Source: CAWCDJ01 sp963778675 (lineage in GTDB: Bacteria; Acidobacteriota; Terriglobia; Bryobacterales; Bryobacteraceae). Taken from it: DNA of 64,000 nt. Positions 25,923-35,492 of the stretch are shown here, piece by piece. Under the pieces are notes generated by a model that was given only the letters and a program-made list of their open reading frames with translations, did no database searches and was not told the DNA's origin. The DNA lies in the NCBI GenBank assembly GCA_963778675.1, contig CAVZVI010000007.1, positions 342,221-406,220 on the forward strand, in the 5' to 3' direction. The position numbers and the translations under genes are program-made. Numbering within the stretch: the stretch's first letter is position 1; each line of letters starts with the position of its first letter.

Positions 25923-27106
25923 GTTTGAAGATCCATACCAAGGCGATTCACGTGGGCGATCGCAAGAAGGCCGGCCCGCAGATTCCGGTGACGACACCGA
26001 TCCACACGGCCACCAGCTACTTCTACGAATCGATGGAGCAGCTCGACCGCGTCTTCGGGCGCGAGGAGCCCGGCTACTGCTACGCGCGCTACGACAATCC
26101 GTCGAACGCCGCGCTCGAAGAACTCATGACGTCGCTCGAAAGCGGCCACGGCGCGCTCGCCACCTCTTCCGGCATGTCGGCCCTGCAGATTGCCATCACG
26201 GCCGCGCTGGCCGACCGTCGCAAGTCGATCGTCGCGGCGAACGCCCTCTACGGCGCGACCGTGGGCCTGCTCATGAACGTCTTCGAACCCATGGGCGTGG
26301 CGGTGCGGTTCGCCGATGTCTGCGACCTGGAGGCGTTCGGCTCGGCGGTGGCCGAAGCCAGGCCGGGATGCATTCTGATCGAGACCATCTCGAACCCTCT
26401 GCTGCGCGTCGGCGAAATCGACCGCATCGCGCAGATCGCGCGCCAGGCCGGCGCGGCGCTGATCGTCGATAACACGTTCGGCACGCCCTTGATTGTGCGG
26501 CCCCTGGAGCTCGGCGCGCATTTCACCGTTCACAGCCTCACCAAGTATCTTGCCGGCCACGGCGACGTGTTGGGTGGAATCGTGGTCAGCGACCGCGAGC
26601 ACTACGATGGATTGCGCGCGCTCAGCCGCTCCACCGGCCCGGTCCTCGGGCCGTTCGAAAGCTACCTGACCATGCGCGGCATCAAGACGTTTCCCCTGCG
26701 CATGGAGCGTCACTGCGCGAACGCCTGCCGCGTGGCCTCCTGGCTCAGCCAGCATCCGGCGGTCGAGCGGGTGCATTTCACCGGCGACCCCGCGCACCCC
26801 GACGCGGCGGTCATCCGGCGGCTGTTTCCGCAAAACCTGTACGGGGCCATGGTGAGCTTCGAGATCCAAGGCGCCGGCCGGGCGGAGGTCTTCCGCTTCA
26901 TGGACGCGCTGAAGATGATCGTTCGCGCGACCTCGCTCGGCGACGTGCAAAGCATGGCGCTCTATCCGGTGATGAGCTCGCACCGCGAAGTTTCGCCGAA
27001 GCACCGCGAACGCATGGGGATTCGCGACAACCTGGTGCGGCTCTCGGTAGGGATCGAGGCGCCCGAGGATATCATCGAAGATCTCGACCAGGCGTTCAAG
27101 GCGTGA
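25919..27106 (+). CDS. Cys/Met metabolism PLP-dependent enzyme (cystathionine gamma-synthase/lyase type)
   Basis: A 395-residue fold-type I PLP enzyme of the trans-sulfuration family. The PLP lysine is Lys209 in HSLTKYLAGHGD; YARYDNPSNAALEELMTSLE and LATSSGMSALQIAI are the usual substrate and phosphate-binding segments; VDNTFGTPLIVRPLELG carries the aspartate that holds the cofactor ring nitrogen. Sequence alone does not decide between cystathionine gamma-synthase, cystathionine lyase and methionine gamma-lyase. The start overlaps the cysS stop by 4 bases with an AAGGA site in the cysS end, so the genes are translationally coupled; a role in cysteine or methionine supply fits the context. Confidence 0.93.
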   Translation: MSLKIHTKAIHVGDRKKAGPQIPVTTPIHTATSYFYESMEQLDRVFGREEPGYCYARYDNPSNAALEELMTSLESGHGALATSSGMSALQIAITAALADRRKSIVAANALYGATVGLLMNVFEPMGVAVRFADVCDLEAFGSAVAEARPGCILIETISNPLLRVGEIDRIAQIARQAGAALIVDNTFGTPLIVRPLELGAHFTVHSLTKYLAGHGDVLGGIVVSDREHYDGLRALSRSTGPVLGPFESYLTMRGIKTFPLRMERHCANACRVASWLSQHPAVERVHFTGDPAHPDAAVIRRLFPQNLYGAMVSFEIQGAGRAEVFRFMDALKMIVRATSLGDVQSMALYPVMSSHREVSPKHRERMGIRDNLVRLSVGIEAPEDIIEDLDQAFKA

Positions 27107-29123
27107 GCTGCTTGACGAAAACCTGCACGAGCTGAGAAGCCCGGTTCTTGGCTACTACCGTGACGTAGTCGGTCGACTGGTCCGGCAGGAGCCGGAAATT
27201 GATCTGGACCACGCCCGCAATGATGCCCGGCGCAGCTCCCGCGTAGACCACCTCCAGGCGCGTGAGGCCGCTGTACACCTGGCAGCAATTGGTATTTTGG
27301 GCGGTGGAGGGGATCGACCCGTCCGCCGGAATCGGAATGGTCACGCCGGCTCCCGTGGCCCAAATCGCGAGAATCGAACCGCGGTCGGCTGGGTTGTCCG
27401 GTCCGTTAATGGTGCCGTCCTGGTTGATCGCGGCCGCCTGTCCACCCGCGAATTGAAACACCTGCGGATCGGACCGGAGCACCACCGGGATAAACTCCGG
27501 CCCGCTCCCGATCCGCACCGGCACGGTGGACATTCCGTCGATTCCGAACGGCGTTACGGCGTTGATCTGCGAGTCCGATGAGTACAGAATCGGCGCAGCC
27601 ACTCCGTTGACGAACACCTGGGTGTTTGGGCCTATATGCGGACCGTAGAGCGAGATCACTTCGCCCGCGGCAATCTTCCCTCCGACCGGCCCAAAGGCTG
27701 CGTTGGCAATCCCCATGACACGCGTCATCGGATGAGCGCTGGCAGCGATCGCGGAGAGGATCCCGCCGCCCCCGCCGATGTGGATGAGGCCCGTAGAATC
27801 CAACGCGATAGCACCCGCGGCGGTTCCGTTCGGGTAGCGCCCGGCATACGGCAGCGCCGAACCGGCAGCACCCAACTCCACGACAAACTCCCCGCCGTTC
27901 GACCATCCCTGGGCGTTGGGGAAATCGGTGGAGGCAGTCGTTCCGGAGATCCACAGGTTCCCCGAGGCATCCAGCGTCGCCGCCGTAGCCGCGTCTGCCG
28001 CGCTTCCGCCGATATAGGTTGCCCACACCGCGGCGGTACCCGTCGGATTCAGCTTGATGGCGAAAGCATCCGGCAAACTGGAAACATCCACCTGGCTCGG
28101 GCCATTGTAGACCGCCTGGTACGCCCCCGGTGTCGCGGGAAACTGCGGATCGAACGTGGATCCCACCACGTAAGCATTCCCGGCCGCATCTACGGTGATG
28201 GCTTTGGCCGTATTGGCGGGATACGAATTGGGCGAGATGACGAGATTCCCCGGACCGATGTATGTGAGGTACCCCAGCGAGTCCCCGCTCGAATTGATCT
28301 TGGCGACGAAGGCTCCCGGACCGGTCGCCTGCATCGCTCCCGGCGTGCTCGGGAGATTGAGGGTGTCCGTGTTGCCCGCAACGTAGGCATTGCCGGAGGG
28401 ATCGACCGCGATTCCCACGCCGAGCGCACTGCGGATGCTGGTGAAGCAACTCGAACAGCAGCCGCAGTTCTTATCGCCCCCCGCCAGGATGGTGGACCAC
28501 ACGATCCGGTCGCCCGCTGCCGCCAGTTTGGTGACGAAGGCGCCAAAAACGTACGGAACGCCGGTGCTGACGCCGCCGTGGGGAAGGCCGGCGGTCACCG
28601 GGAAGGCGCTCGAATTCGTGATACCGGTGACATACATATTGCCCGCGGCGTCTACGGCGATCGCGTTGATCGCGGCGGGGAAATAAGTCGAGTAGAGCAA
28701 CTCCCGGCCGTCAGGACTGAACTTGGCGATGAAACCCGGCCCAGGGGCGGACTGATAGGGGTTCCGCAGCGGGAAATCCGGCGAATTGGTGGAGCCTGCC
28801 ACGTAGATGTTGCCCGCGCCATCGAGCGCCATCCCGTTGTCGGTGTCGTTGCCTTTGCCGCCGACATAGGTGGAGAACAGGACGACGCCCGCGGGATCCA
28901 CTTTGTTGACATAGACTCCGTTGCCGGTAAGGGGGCGCAGCGGGTCGCCGCTCAGGTTAAACGTGCGGCTGCCCGCCACGTAGGTGTTTCCCGCCGGGTC
29001 GGTAATCACCCGCACGATTGGATAGGGATTGGTGTCTCCGAGATAGGTGGTGAATTCGGCGGCCGGAAGCGCGGCCAGAAAACCGAGCGCCGCAGCCAGG
29101 CGCCGCAATGCAAGGGGGCCCAT
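27096..29123 (-). CDS. Secreted SBBP-repeat beta-propeller protein
   Basis: A 675-residue exported protein. ATG 29123 gives a compact signal peptide (LALRRLAAALGFLAALPAAE). Residues from about 15 to 420 hold SBBP repeats, recognised by recurring DPAGNTYVAGS, DGAGNIYVAGS, DAAGNMYVTG, DPSGNAYVAGN and DAAGNAYVVGS blocks separated by FxTYxGG-like strands (VLFSTYVGGKGNDT). The last about 220 residues (NAAFGPVGGKIAAGEVISLY and onwards) look like the acidobacterial C-terminal domain annotated TIGR03437 in similar proteins. It overlaps the end of the PLP enzyme gene by 11 bases tail to tail. Role unknown; probably cell-surface. Confidence 0.85.
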   Translation of the reverse strand: MGPLALRRLAAALGFLAALPAAEFTTYLGDTNPYPIVRVITDPAGNTYVAGSRTFNLSGDPLRPLTGNGVYVNKVDPAGVVLFSTYVGGKGNDTDNGMALDGAGNIYVAGSTNSPDFPLRNPYQSAPGPGFIAKFSPDGRELLYSTYFPAAINAIAVDAAGNMYVTGITNSSAFPVTAGLPHGGVSTGVPYVFGAFVTKLAAAGDRIVWSTILAGGDKNCGCCSSCFTSIRSALGVGIAVDPSGNAYVAGNTDTLNLPSTPGAMQATGPGAFVAKINSSGDSLGYLTYIGPGNLVISPNSYPANTAKAITVDAAGNAYVVGSTFDPQFPATPGAYQAVYNGPSQVDVSSLPDAFAIKLNPTGTAAVWATYIGGSAADAATAATLDASGNLWISGTTASTDFPNAQGWSNGGEFVVELGAAGSALPYAGRYPNGTAAGAIALDSTGLIHIGGGGGILSAIAASAHPMTRVMGIANAAFGPVGGKIAAGEVISLYGPHIGPNTQVFVNGVAAPILYSSDSQINAVTPFGIDGMSTVPVRIGSGPEFIPVVLRSDPQVFQFAGGQAAAINQDGTINGPDNPADRGSILAIWATGAGVTIPIPADGSIPSTAQNTNCCQVYSGLTRLEVVYAGAAPGIIAGVVQINFRLLPDQSTDYVTVVAKNRASQLVQVFVKQLTP

Positions 29124-29186
29124 GGCTGCATTATCGCGCTTTGGAATTTCGGATTCCATTCGCCTGAAACCTAGTACGATAAGGCC

Positions 29187-31172
29187 ATGGCAACTGCCGC
29201 AGCGCCTGAACCCAAGACACTGCCCAAGAATGCGTACACGCCGCTGGCTCCCGGCGAAACCTACAAGCCTCCGATTCCGGCCGATGCCGTGGTCCCGGAA
29301 CTGACCGCCCGCTCGGTGGGATGGGGCCTGTTTCTGTGCGTGATTTTCACCGTAGCCTCAGCCTACTCCGGGCTGAAGGTGGGACAGGTGATGGAGGCCG
29401 CTATCCCCATCTCGATCCTGGCGATCGGGCTGGCGAGGCTCTATCCGCGCCGGTCGACCCTGCTCGAGAACGTCATCATCACGGGCATCGGCGGCCTGGC
29501 CGGCTCGATCGTGGCGGGAGCCATCTTCACCCTGCCCGCCCTTTACATCCTGAAGCTCGACCCGCACCCGGTCCAGACCATCTTCATCTGCCTGGCGGGA
29601 GGCACCCTTGGGGTCCTCTTCCTGATCCCGCTGCGGCGCTACTTCGTTCGCGAAACTCACGGCGAGCTTCCCTACCCCGAAGCCACCGCCATCACCGAAG
29701 TGCTGGTTACGGGTGAGAAGGGCGGATCCCAGGCGAAGCTGCTTTTGCAGGCCACCGCGATCGCCGGCGTCTACGACTTCCTGGTCACGACGTTCCACGT
29801 CTGGAAAGAGTACGTCGATTTTCAATTCCTCGGTTTCATGCGCGTGCTTTCCGACCGCGCCCGGGTGGCCGTCAGCTTCGATGCCATCGGCTTCATCCTG
29901 GGCCTCGGCTACGTGATGGGGCTGCGCAGTTCGCTGATCCTCTGTGCCGGCGGGGTGCTCTCGAACCTGGTGCTGGTCCCGCTGATCTGGATGATCGGCA
30001 GCCACCTCGGCAACACGGTGGTCTATCCGGCCACGACTCCGATCGCCCAGATGACGGCCGTGCAGATCTTCCGCGGCTACGTGCGGTTCGTCGGGGTGGG
30101 AGCCATCGCCACCGCGGGGATTTTCGGAATTCTGAAATCCATGAAGATTGTGGCGGGCTCGTTCGGCGTGGCGGTGCACGCGTTCCGGCGCGGCGAAACG
30201 GCCGGCGAGCGCACCGACCGCGACATTTCCGTGATGGCCATCCTGGCCGGGGTGGTGGTCAGCGCGCTGGCGGTTGCGATCTTTCTCGGCAATCTCTCGG
30301 GGAGCCTCGCCGTTATCGCGGCGGGGCTGCTGCTGACGCTGCTGTTTTCGTTCTTCTTCACATCGGTGGCGGCCAACGCCATCGCCACCACGGCGCGCAA
30401 CCCGGTATCCGGCATGACCATGCTGACCATCATCATCTCGTCGGTGGTCCTGCTGCGGTTCGGCCTCTCCGGCACCACCGGGATGTTCTTCGTGATGGCC
30501 ATGGCCGGGATGGTCTGTACCGCGCTTTCGGTCTCGGGCCAGGCGATCACGGATTTCAAAACCGGCTACTGGCTGGGATCCACCCCTTCGGCCCAGGAGA
30601 AGGTGAAGTTTCTGGGAGTGCTGGCGGCCTCGGCGGCCGTCGGATTGACCATCGTGATGCTGGCGCACGCATTCCAGTTCGGCGAGGCGGTTCCGGGAGA
30701 CACCCGAGTCGTCCTGCCTTCGCCGCAAGCCTCCATCATGAAAGCACTGGTGGAAGGCTTCATGAGCCGGCAGCCGGTTGCCTATCTGCTATTTGGCGCA
30801 GGCGCGGCGATCGCCGTGACGATGGAGATGCTCGGCGTACCCGCGCTGATCTTCGCGCTCGGCATGTACTTGCCCCTGGAACTGAACACCCCCGCGCTGG
30901 TGGGCGGATTCCTGGCGCACTTCCTGAGCCGGAAAGGAGCCACGGCGCGCGAACGTGGCGTGATCATCGCCTCGGGACTGATGGCCGGCGGGGCTCTGGG
31001 AGGAGTCTTCGGCGCCGCCTGCCGGTTGATCCCCGGTTACTCCGAAGACTGGATCCGCACGCCCTTCTATGCCAACGACGCGATTTCCCAGAGTGTCTCC
31101 ACTCTGTTGTTCCTGGGGCTATGCGCCTACATCTGGTGGGGATCCCAGCGCCGGGATCTCAGAGGTGAATGA
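29187..31172 (+). CDS. OPT family oligopeptide transporter
   Basis: A 661-residue integral membrane protein with roughly 14-16 helices. The start SVGWGLFLCVIFTVASAYSG and LKVGQVMEAAIPISILAIG, the HGELPYPEATAITEVLVTGE loop, and the SVAANAIATTARNPVSGMT stretch are typical of the bacterial OPT branch. The family imports small peptides or metal-chelate complexes driven by protons. The end overlaps the convergent response-regulator gene by 14 bases. The adjacent two-component system could control it, but this is only proximity. Confidence 0.93.
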   Translation: MATAAAPEPKTLPKNAYTPLAPGETYKPPIPADAVVPELTARSVGWGLFLCVIFTVASAYSGLKVGQVMEAAIPISILAIGLARLYPRRSTLLENVIITGIGGLAGSIVAGAIFTLPALYILKLDPHPVQTIFICLAGGTLGVLFLIPLRRYFVRETHGELPYPEATAITEVLVTGEKGGSQAKLLLQATAIAGVYDFLVTTFHVWKEYVDFQFLGFMRVLSDRARVAVSFDAIGFILGLGYVMGLRSSLILCAGGVLSNLVLVPLIWMIGSHLGNTVVYPATTPIAQMTAVQIFRGYVRFVGVGAIATAGIFGILKSMKIVAGSFGVAVHAFRRGETAGERTDRDISVMAILAGVVVSALAVAIFLGNLSGSLAVIAAGLLLTLLFSFFFTSVAANAIATTARNPVSGMTMLTIIISSVVLLRFGLSGTTGMFFVMAMAGMVCTALSVSGQAITDFKTGYWLGSTPSAQEKVKFLGVLAASAAVGLTIVMLAHAFQFGEAVPGDTRVVLPSPQASIMKALVEGFMSRQPVAYLLFGAGAAIAVTMEMLGVPALIFALGMYLPLELNTPALVGGFLAHFLSRKGATARERGVIIASGLMAGGALGGVFGAACRLIPGYSEDWIRTPFYANDAISQSVSTLLFLGLCAYIWWGSQRRDLRGE

Positions 31173-31782
31173 TCCCGCGCTGGATGGCGGCGGTGGCCGC
31201 CTGCGTGCGGTCCTGGACCCCCAGCTTGCTGAGAATGTTCTTCACGTGGTTCTTTACGGTGTGCTCGGCGATGCTCAGGGAGTACGCGATCTGCTTATTC
31301 GCCTGGCCGCGCACAATCAGCTCCAACACCTGGATTTCGCGCGCGCTCAGGTCCGGGCGCGGCATCTGCGCGGCCAGCGCCGCCGCCACCGCCGCCGGGA
31401 GGTACGTCTGACCGGCATGGACCGCGTGGATCGCCTTGATCAACTCGTCGTGCAGCACATCCTTGGTCAGGTAGGCCTGCACGCCGGCCGAGAGCGCCCG
31501 CCGGATGTCCTCGTCGCCGCCATACGTCGTGAGCGCCACCATGCGCGCGTTCGGGAACTCCGCGCGAATCGCCGTGGCGGCCTCCACCCCGCTCATCCCC
31601 GGCATGCGGAGATCGAGCAGCGTGACATCCGGCAGGTGCCTGCGGAACATCTCGACCGCCTGCTGCCCGTTGGCGGCCTCCGCGACCACCGTCATATCGG
31701 GCTGCAGATTGACGATCGTGGTCACGCCGACCCGCGCCACCAGGTGGTCCTCTGCGACCAGAATTCGAATCTTCTCGCTCAT
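31159..31782 (-). CDS. NarL/FixJ-type response regulator
   Basis: A 207-residue response regulator. The receiver domain has the acidic pocket in IRILVAEDH, the acceptor aspartate in DVTLLDLRMPGMSG and Lys in YLTKDV; the C-terminal LuxR-type helix-turn-helix reads LSAREIQVLELIVRGQANKQ and ends with HTVKNHVKNILSKLGVQDRT. It binds DNA as a phosphorylated dimer. The start ATG overlaps the stop of the upstream sensor kinase by 4 bases, so the two form an operon and a cognate pair. Confidence 0.95.
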   Translation of the reverse strand: MSEKIRILVAEDHLVARVGVTTIVNLQPDMTVVAEAANGQQAVEMFRRHLPDVTLLDLRMPGMSGVEAATAIRAEFPNARMVALTTYGGDEDIRRALSAGVQAYLTKDVLHDELIKAIHAVHAGQTYLPAAVAAALAAQMPRPDLSAREIQVLELIVRGQANKQIAYSLSIAEHTVKNHVKNILSKLGVQDRTQAATAAIQRGIIHL

Positions 31783-34739
31783 GGTAACGGTACCCTCACC
31801 TGCACCTCGGTTCCCTTTCCCGGCTCGCTCGCCAGTGTCAGTTCGCCCCCCAGCCGTTCGGCGCGCTCGCGCATTCCTATCAGCCCGAAGTGACCTCCGA
31901 GGGAGGCGAACACGCCGTCCTGCTCGAAGCCGCGGCCGTTATCCACGATGCGCAGGTAGAGCTTGCGGGCTTCCATGTGAAGCTTGATCAGGATCTTCGT
32001 CGCCGAGGCGTGTTTCAGCGCATTGGTAACCGCCTCCTGCGCAATGCGCAGCAGGTGCTGTTCGTAATCCTGCGGAAGCTCGCTCGGGGTCCCGGAAACC
32101 TCGATATCCACGTTCACCCCGGATCCGGCGGTCCACATGCGCGTGCCGGAGGAGAGCGCGGCCGCCAGGTCCTGCCCCTCGAGCACCGATGCCCGCAGGT
32201 CCATTACCGAGCGCCGCGCCTCGGTGAGGCTGTGGCGCGCCATGCGCCTCGCCAGGTCGAGATAGCGCCGCGCCGGCGAGCTCTCGTTAGGCATGCACAT
32301 GGCAACGGCATCGAGCTGTGAAGAGATACCCACGAACCCCTGGGCGAGGGTGTCGTGGATCTCGCGGGCCAGGCGCGCGCGCTCTTCGAGGACCAGCGCG
32401 AAGCGCGAACGGATCTGCCGCACCCGCAGGCGGTACGCTGCCCAGGCGGAAGCTGCCAGGAGCAGCGCCACCAGCAGCCGGAACCAGGGAGTCTCATAAA
32501 ACTGCGGCAGGATGGTGAAGCCATAGGAAGCCTCGCCGGACTGTCCGCCGGAGAGTTCGGCCCTCACCACGAAACGGTACTGCCCGTGGCCCAGGGTCGT
32601 ATAGTTGATGGCGCGGCGGGTGCCCGCGTGCACCCAGTCGCGGTCCAGTCCCTCCATGAAGTAGGAGTAGCGCACCTCTTCGGGCGCAGCCAGGTGGATG
32701 GCTGTGTAACGGATCTGGATGCGGCCCGCGTTGGGCCCCAGCCGGCCATCGGGCGTCAGTTCCACCGGGCGGCCGTCCACCGCCAGTTCCGAGATGTGGA
32801 CGATCGGCGGCAGGGCAGCCTGTTTGTGGGCGCCGGGATTGTAGACCGCCAGGCCGCGGGTAGTGGTGAACCACAGGCGGCCGTCCCCGGTTCGGTACCC
32901 GCCGCCGCCGATCGGATAGCTGGGCGAACATTGCGCGCTGCGCAGTCCGTCCTCGATCCCGTAATTGGTCGGTTCGAGCGTCGTCCGGCGGTGCTCGTCG
33001 AATTCGCGAAGCTGGGCCTTCGAGATGCGGCAGATTCCGCGGGTGGTGCTGAGCCATAGCGATTCCCCGTCATCCATCACGTCCGCGACGTTATCGCTGA
33101 GAAGGCCGTCGCCCGCCGTGTAATGCCGGAACTTCCCGTCGCGGAGCGCATCCAGGCCGCCGCCGAAGGTGCCGATCCAGAGCGTGCCGTCCGGGTCGGG
33201 ATGCAGGGAGCGGATCTGGTCGCTCGAAAGGCCGTCCGAGACCGTGTACTGGTGGACGGTATCGCCCTGGATATGCCACAGCCCCTTGCCGTAGGTGCCG
33301 GCCCAAAGGCCTCCGGCGCCGTCGAAGCAGAGGGTCACCGTCGAGTTGGACAGCACGGGCGCTCCGGGAATCACGATCCGGGTCCGGTCTCCGGTCTGCT
33401 CGATCAGGCCGCCGGGCGTGGCCATCCAGATGCGGCCGCTCGAATCCTCGATCGCGTCGAAAACGTTGATGCGCGCCAGGGGATCGCGCGGCACAAAGGT
33501 ATGGAAGGCCCCATCGTGCATCCGGACCATCCCGCCGCGCGCGCCGATCAGCAGGTCGCCGTTGGAGGCTTCGTGGATCGAGAAGATTTCATTGTTTGGC
33601 AGGCCGTCGCGGATGGTGAAGACGCGCCTTTCGCCGCCCGCGAGCAGCATCAATCCGCTGTCATGGAACCCCACCCAGACACGGCCCCGGCGGTCCTGGA
33701 ATACCACGTTGGGCTCGTCGCTGGGCAAGCCCTCGCTCTTGCCGTAGGCCACGAACATGGTGTCGCGGAAGCGGGTCAGGCCGCTATTCGAGCCCACCCA
33801 CAGGTCGCCTTCGCGATCTTCAAACAGGCAGCGCACGATGTCCCGGCTGTTGTCGCCGTCGTTGAGCGTAACCCAGCGGTCGCCACTGAGCCGCGCCAGG
33901 CCCAGGTTGGTGCCGGCCCAGACGTTGCCGTCGCGATCGATCCACAATGAGCGAACAAAGGCGTCCGGGAGGCCATCCCGGGTAGAGAACCTGCGCATTC
34001 GCCCGTCCGGCCGGCGTTCGATCACCCCGTTGCTGCCGCCCAACCAGAAATTGCCGTTGCGGTCCGTCACCATGGCGGTGACGATAAACCCTTTCAATGC
34101 CGCGGCATCCATCACGGTCACGAATTTGCCGTTCGTCATCTTGACGATCGCGGTGAAGCCGGCCACCCAAAGGTCGTGGTGATCGTCCTCGCGGATCACG
34201 CGCGCCGAAGTGACCGGCAGTTCGGCGCCAGGCGCGAAGTTCGTGAACCTGACGCCGTCGAACCGGCTGAGATACACCCCCGCGACGATCCAGAGCGTCC
34301 CGGCGTGGTCCTCGTAGAGCCCGGTGACGGTATTGTCCGGCAGGCCGTCCTTGACTGTGTAGGTGCGGAAGCGGCCTTGCTGGTAGCGCGTCAGTCCGTC
34401 CGCGGTGCCGATCCAGAGGGTCCCGTCCTCCGCCGCCGCAAGCGCGGTGATGGAGTTGGAAGGCAGATTGCCGCGGGTCTTGTTGAAGACGGTGAATTCA
34501 TAGCCGTCGAACCGCGCAAGGCCCTCATCCGTACCGAGCCACAGATACCCGTCCGGGGTCTGCGTAATCGCCCGGATGGTGTCCTGCGGAAGGCCATGCT
34601 CCTGGGTCCAACTGGTGCGTGTGTACTGGGTCAGGCTCTTGCGGGGGTCGAGCGCCCACGCGTCCCGCCCAGCCACCAGGATCAGGATGCATACAGCAGC
34701 CGCGTGAATCCGCCAACGGCGCGTAACTCTTTTGGACAC
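31779..34739 (-). CDS. Two-component propeller sensor histidine kinase (HisKA_3)
   Basis: A 986-residue membrane kinase. The start GTG 34739 (before it AAGG; the upstream gene ends at 34748) gives a signal helix RRWRIHAAAVCILILVAG. Then come about 14 periplasmic propeller repeats of the reg_prop type with recurrent DGYLWLGTDEGLARFDG, DGTLWIGTADGLTRY and DRDGNVWAGTNLGLARL blocks, followed by a Y_Y_Y domain (RYSYFMEGLDRDWVHAGTRR), a membrane helix (LLVALLLAASAWAAYRL), HisKA_3 with the acceptor His795 in AREIHDTLAQGFVG, and a C-terminal ATPase (IVDNGRGFE). This is the layout of carbohydrate or polymer-sensing kinases. It overlaps the response regulator by 4 bases. Confidence 0.94.
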   Translation of the reverse strand: MSKRVTRRWRIHAAAVCILILVAGRDAWALDPRKSLTQYTRTSWTQEHGLPQDTIRAITQTPDGYLWLGTDEGLARFDGYEFTVFNKTRGNLPSNSITALAAAEDGTLWIGTADGLTRYQQGRFRTYTVKDGLPDNTVTGLYEDHAGTLWIVAGVYLSRFDGVRFTNFAPGAELPVTSARVIREDDHHDLWVAGFTAIVKMTNGKFVTVMDAAALKGFIVTAMVTDRNGNFWLGGSNGVIERRPDGRMRRFSTRDGLPDAFVRSLWIDRDGNVWAGTNLGLARLSGDRWVTLNDGDNSRDIVRCLFEDREGDLWVGSNSGLTRFRDTMFVAYGKSEGLPSDEPNVVFQDRRGRVWVGFHDSGLMLLAGGERRVFTIRDGLPNNEIFSIHEASNGDLLIGARGGMVRMHDGAFHTFVPRDPLARINVFDAIEDSSGRIWMATPGGLIEQTGDRTRIVIPGAPVLSNSTVTLCFDGAGGLWAGTYGKGLWHIQGDTVHQYTVSDGLSSDQIRSLHPDPDGTLWIGTFGGGLDALRDGKFRHYTAGDGLLSDNVADVMDDGESLWLSTTRGICRISKAQLREFDEHRRTTLEPTNYGIEDGLRSAQCSPSYPIGGGGYRTGDGRLWFTTTRGLAVYNPGAHKQAALPPIVHISELAVDGRPVELTPDGRLGPNAGRIQIRYTAIHLAAPEEVRYSYFMEGLDRDWVHAGTRRAINYTTLGHGQYRFVVRAELSGGQSGEASYGFTILPQFYETPWFRLLVALLLAASAWAAYRLRVRQIRSRFALVLEERARLAREIHDTLAQGFVGISSQLDAVAMCMPNESSPARRYLDLARRMARHSLTEARRSVMDLRASVLEGQDLAAALSSGTRMWTAGSGVNVDIEVSGTPSELPQDYEQHLLRIAQEAVTNALKHASATKILIKLHMEARKLYLRIVDNGRGFEQDGVFASLGGHFGLIGMRERAERLGGELTLASEPGKGTEVQVRVPLP

Positions 34740-34747
34740 CTTCGTTA

Positions 34748-35488
34748 TCAGTATAAACCGAGGCCTTCCACAATCTTCTGCATGCGCTGGTGGTGGCCCC
34801 CTTTCCAGTAGACGCGGCCGCACTGCCCGCAGCGCTGAAATTCATCGTGGAGCTGGGCGGTGCGCGGCGGGAGCGCTTCGGCAACCTCGTCTTTTGCAGC
34901 CGCCTGGAGCGGGTGATTGCACCGCATACAGCGGGTGAAAGGCCGGAGCAGGCGTCCGAGATCGAAGCGCTTCACCACCTCGGCCAACTGGCGGCGCGGA
35001 GCGGTCTCGCGCACGAAATAACCGTGCGTCACTTCTCCTCGCTTGAGCAGCCCCACATCGCGGGTCAGCAGAATGCGGTGCTCCCCGCTCGACACGGCAG
35101 CCAGTTCGTCGTCGCTGTAGCAGTTGCGGTAAAGCGCGTCGAAACCGGCCATGCGGAGATAGGCCGCGAGCTTTCCGAGGTGCACATCCAGCACGAAGCG
35201 CGGTTCGCGCAGCGGCTCTGGCCGCAGCCGCGTGAGGCCGGCGATGTCGAGCGCCTCGAAAACCGGGTAGACGCTGATGCGGTCGCCATCCCGCACCCGC
35301 CAATCGAAGCCGCGCGACACGCCATTGACCAGCACGAGATCTACTTCCGTGTGCGGCACTCCGAACGACTCGATGCGGTCCTTGACCGTGCCGGCGTCGA
35401 GGAAGTCATAGGCGAACTCGGCAAAGCGCCGCTCCGCCGGAAGGAAGTCATTCAACTCGGCGTAAAAGCGGAACCAGGCGCGAGGCAT
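34748..35488 (-). CDS. Mut7-C RNase-domain protein with ubiquitin-like N-terminus
   Basis: A 246-residue protein. The start at ATG 35488 gives the ubiquitin/MoaD-like N-terminal region (about residues 3-75, WFRFYAELNDFLP to DGDRISVYPVFE) followed by the Mut7-C PIN-fold domain (FVLDVHLGKLAAYLRMAGFD, then HRILLTRDVGLLKRGEVTHG) and a zinc ribbon with two CxxC pairs (CMRCNHPL and CGQCGRVYW). This is the standard two-domain bacterial family, predicted to be an RNase or a tRNA/sulfur-related factor. It starts 4 bases after the end of the hydrolase gene, so it is cotranscribed with it, and the sensor kinase start follows 8 bases after its stop. Confidence 0.87.
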   Translation of the reverse strand: MPRAWFRFYAELNDFLPAERRFAEFAYDFLDAGTVKDRIESFGVPHTEVDLVLVNGVSRGFDWRVRDGDRISVYPVFEALDIAGLTRLRPEPLREPRFVLDVHLGKLAAYLRMAGFDALYRNCYSDDELAAVSSGEHRILLTRDVGLLKRGEVTHGYFVRETAPRRQLAEVVKRFDLGRLLRPFTRCMRCNHPLQAAAKDEVAEALPPRTAQLHDEFQRCGQCGRVYWKGGHHQRMQKIVEGLGLY

Positions 35489-35492
35489 CGCG

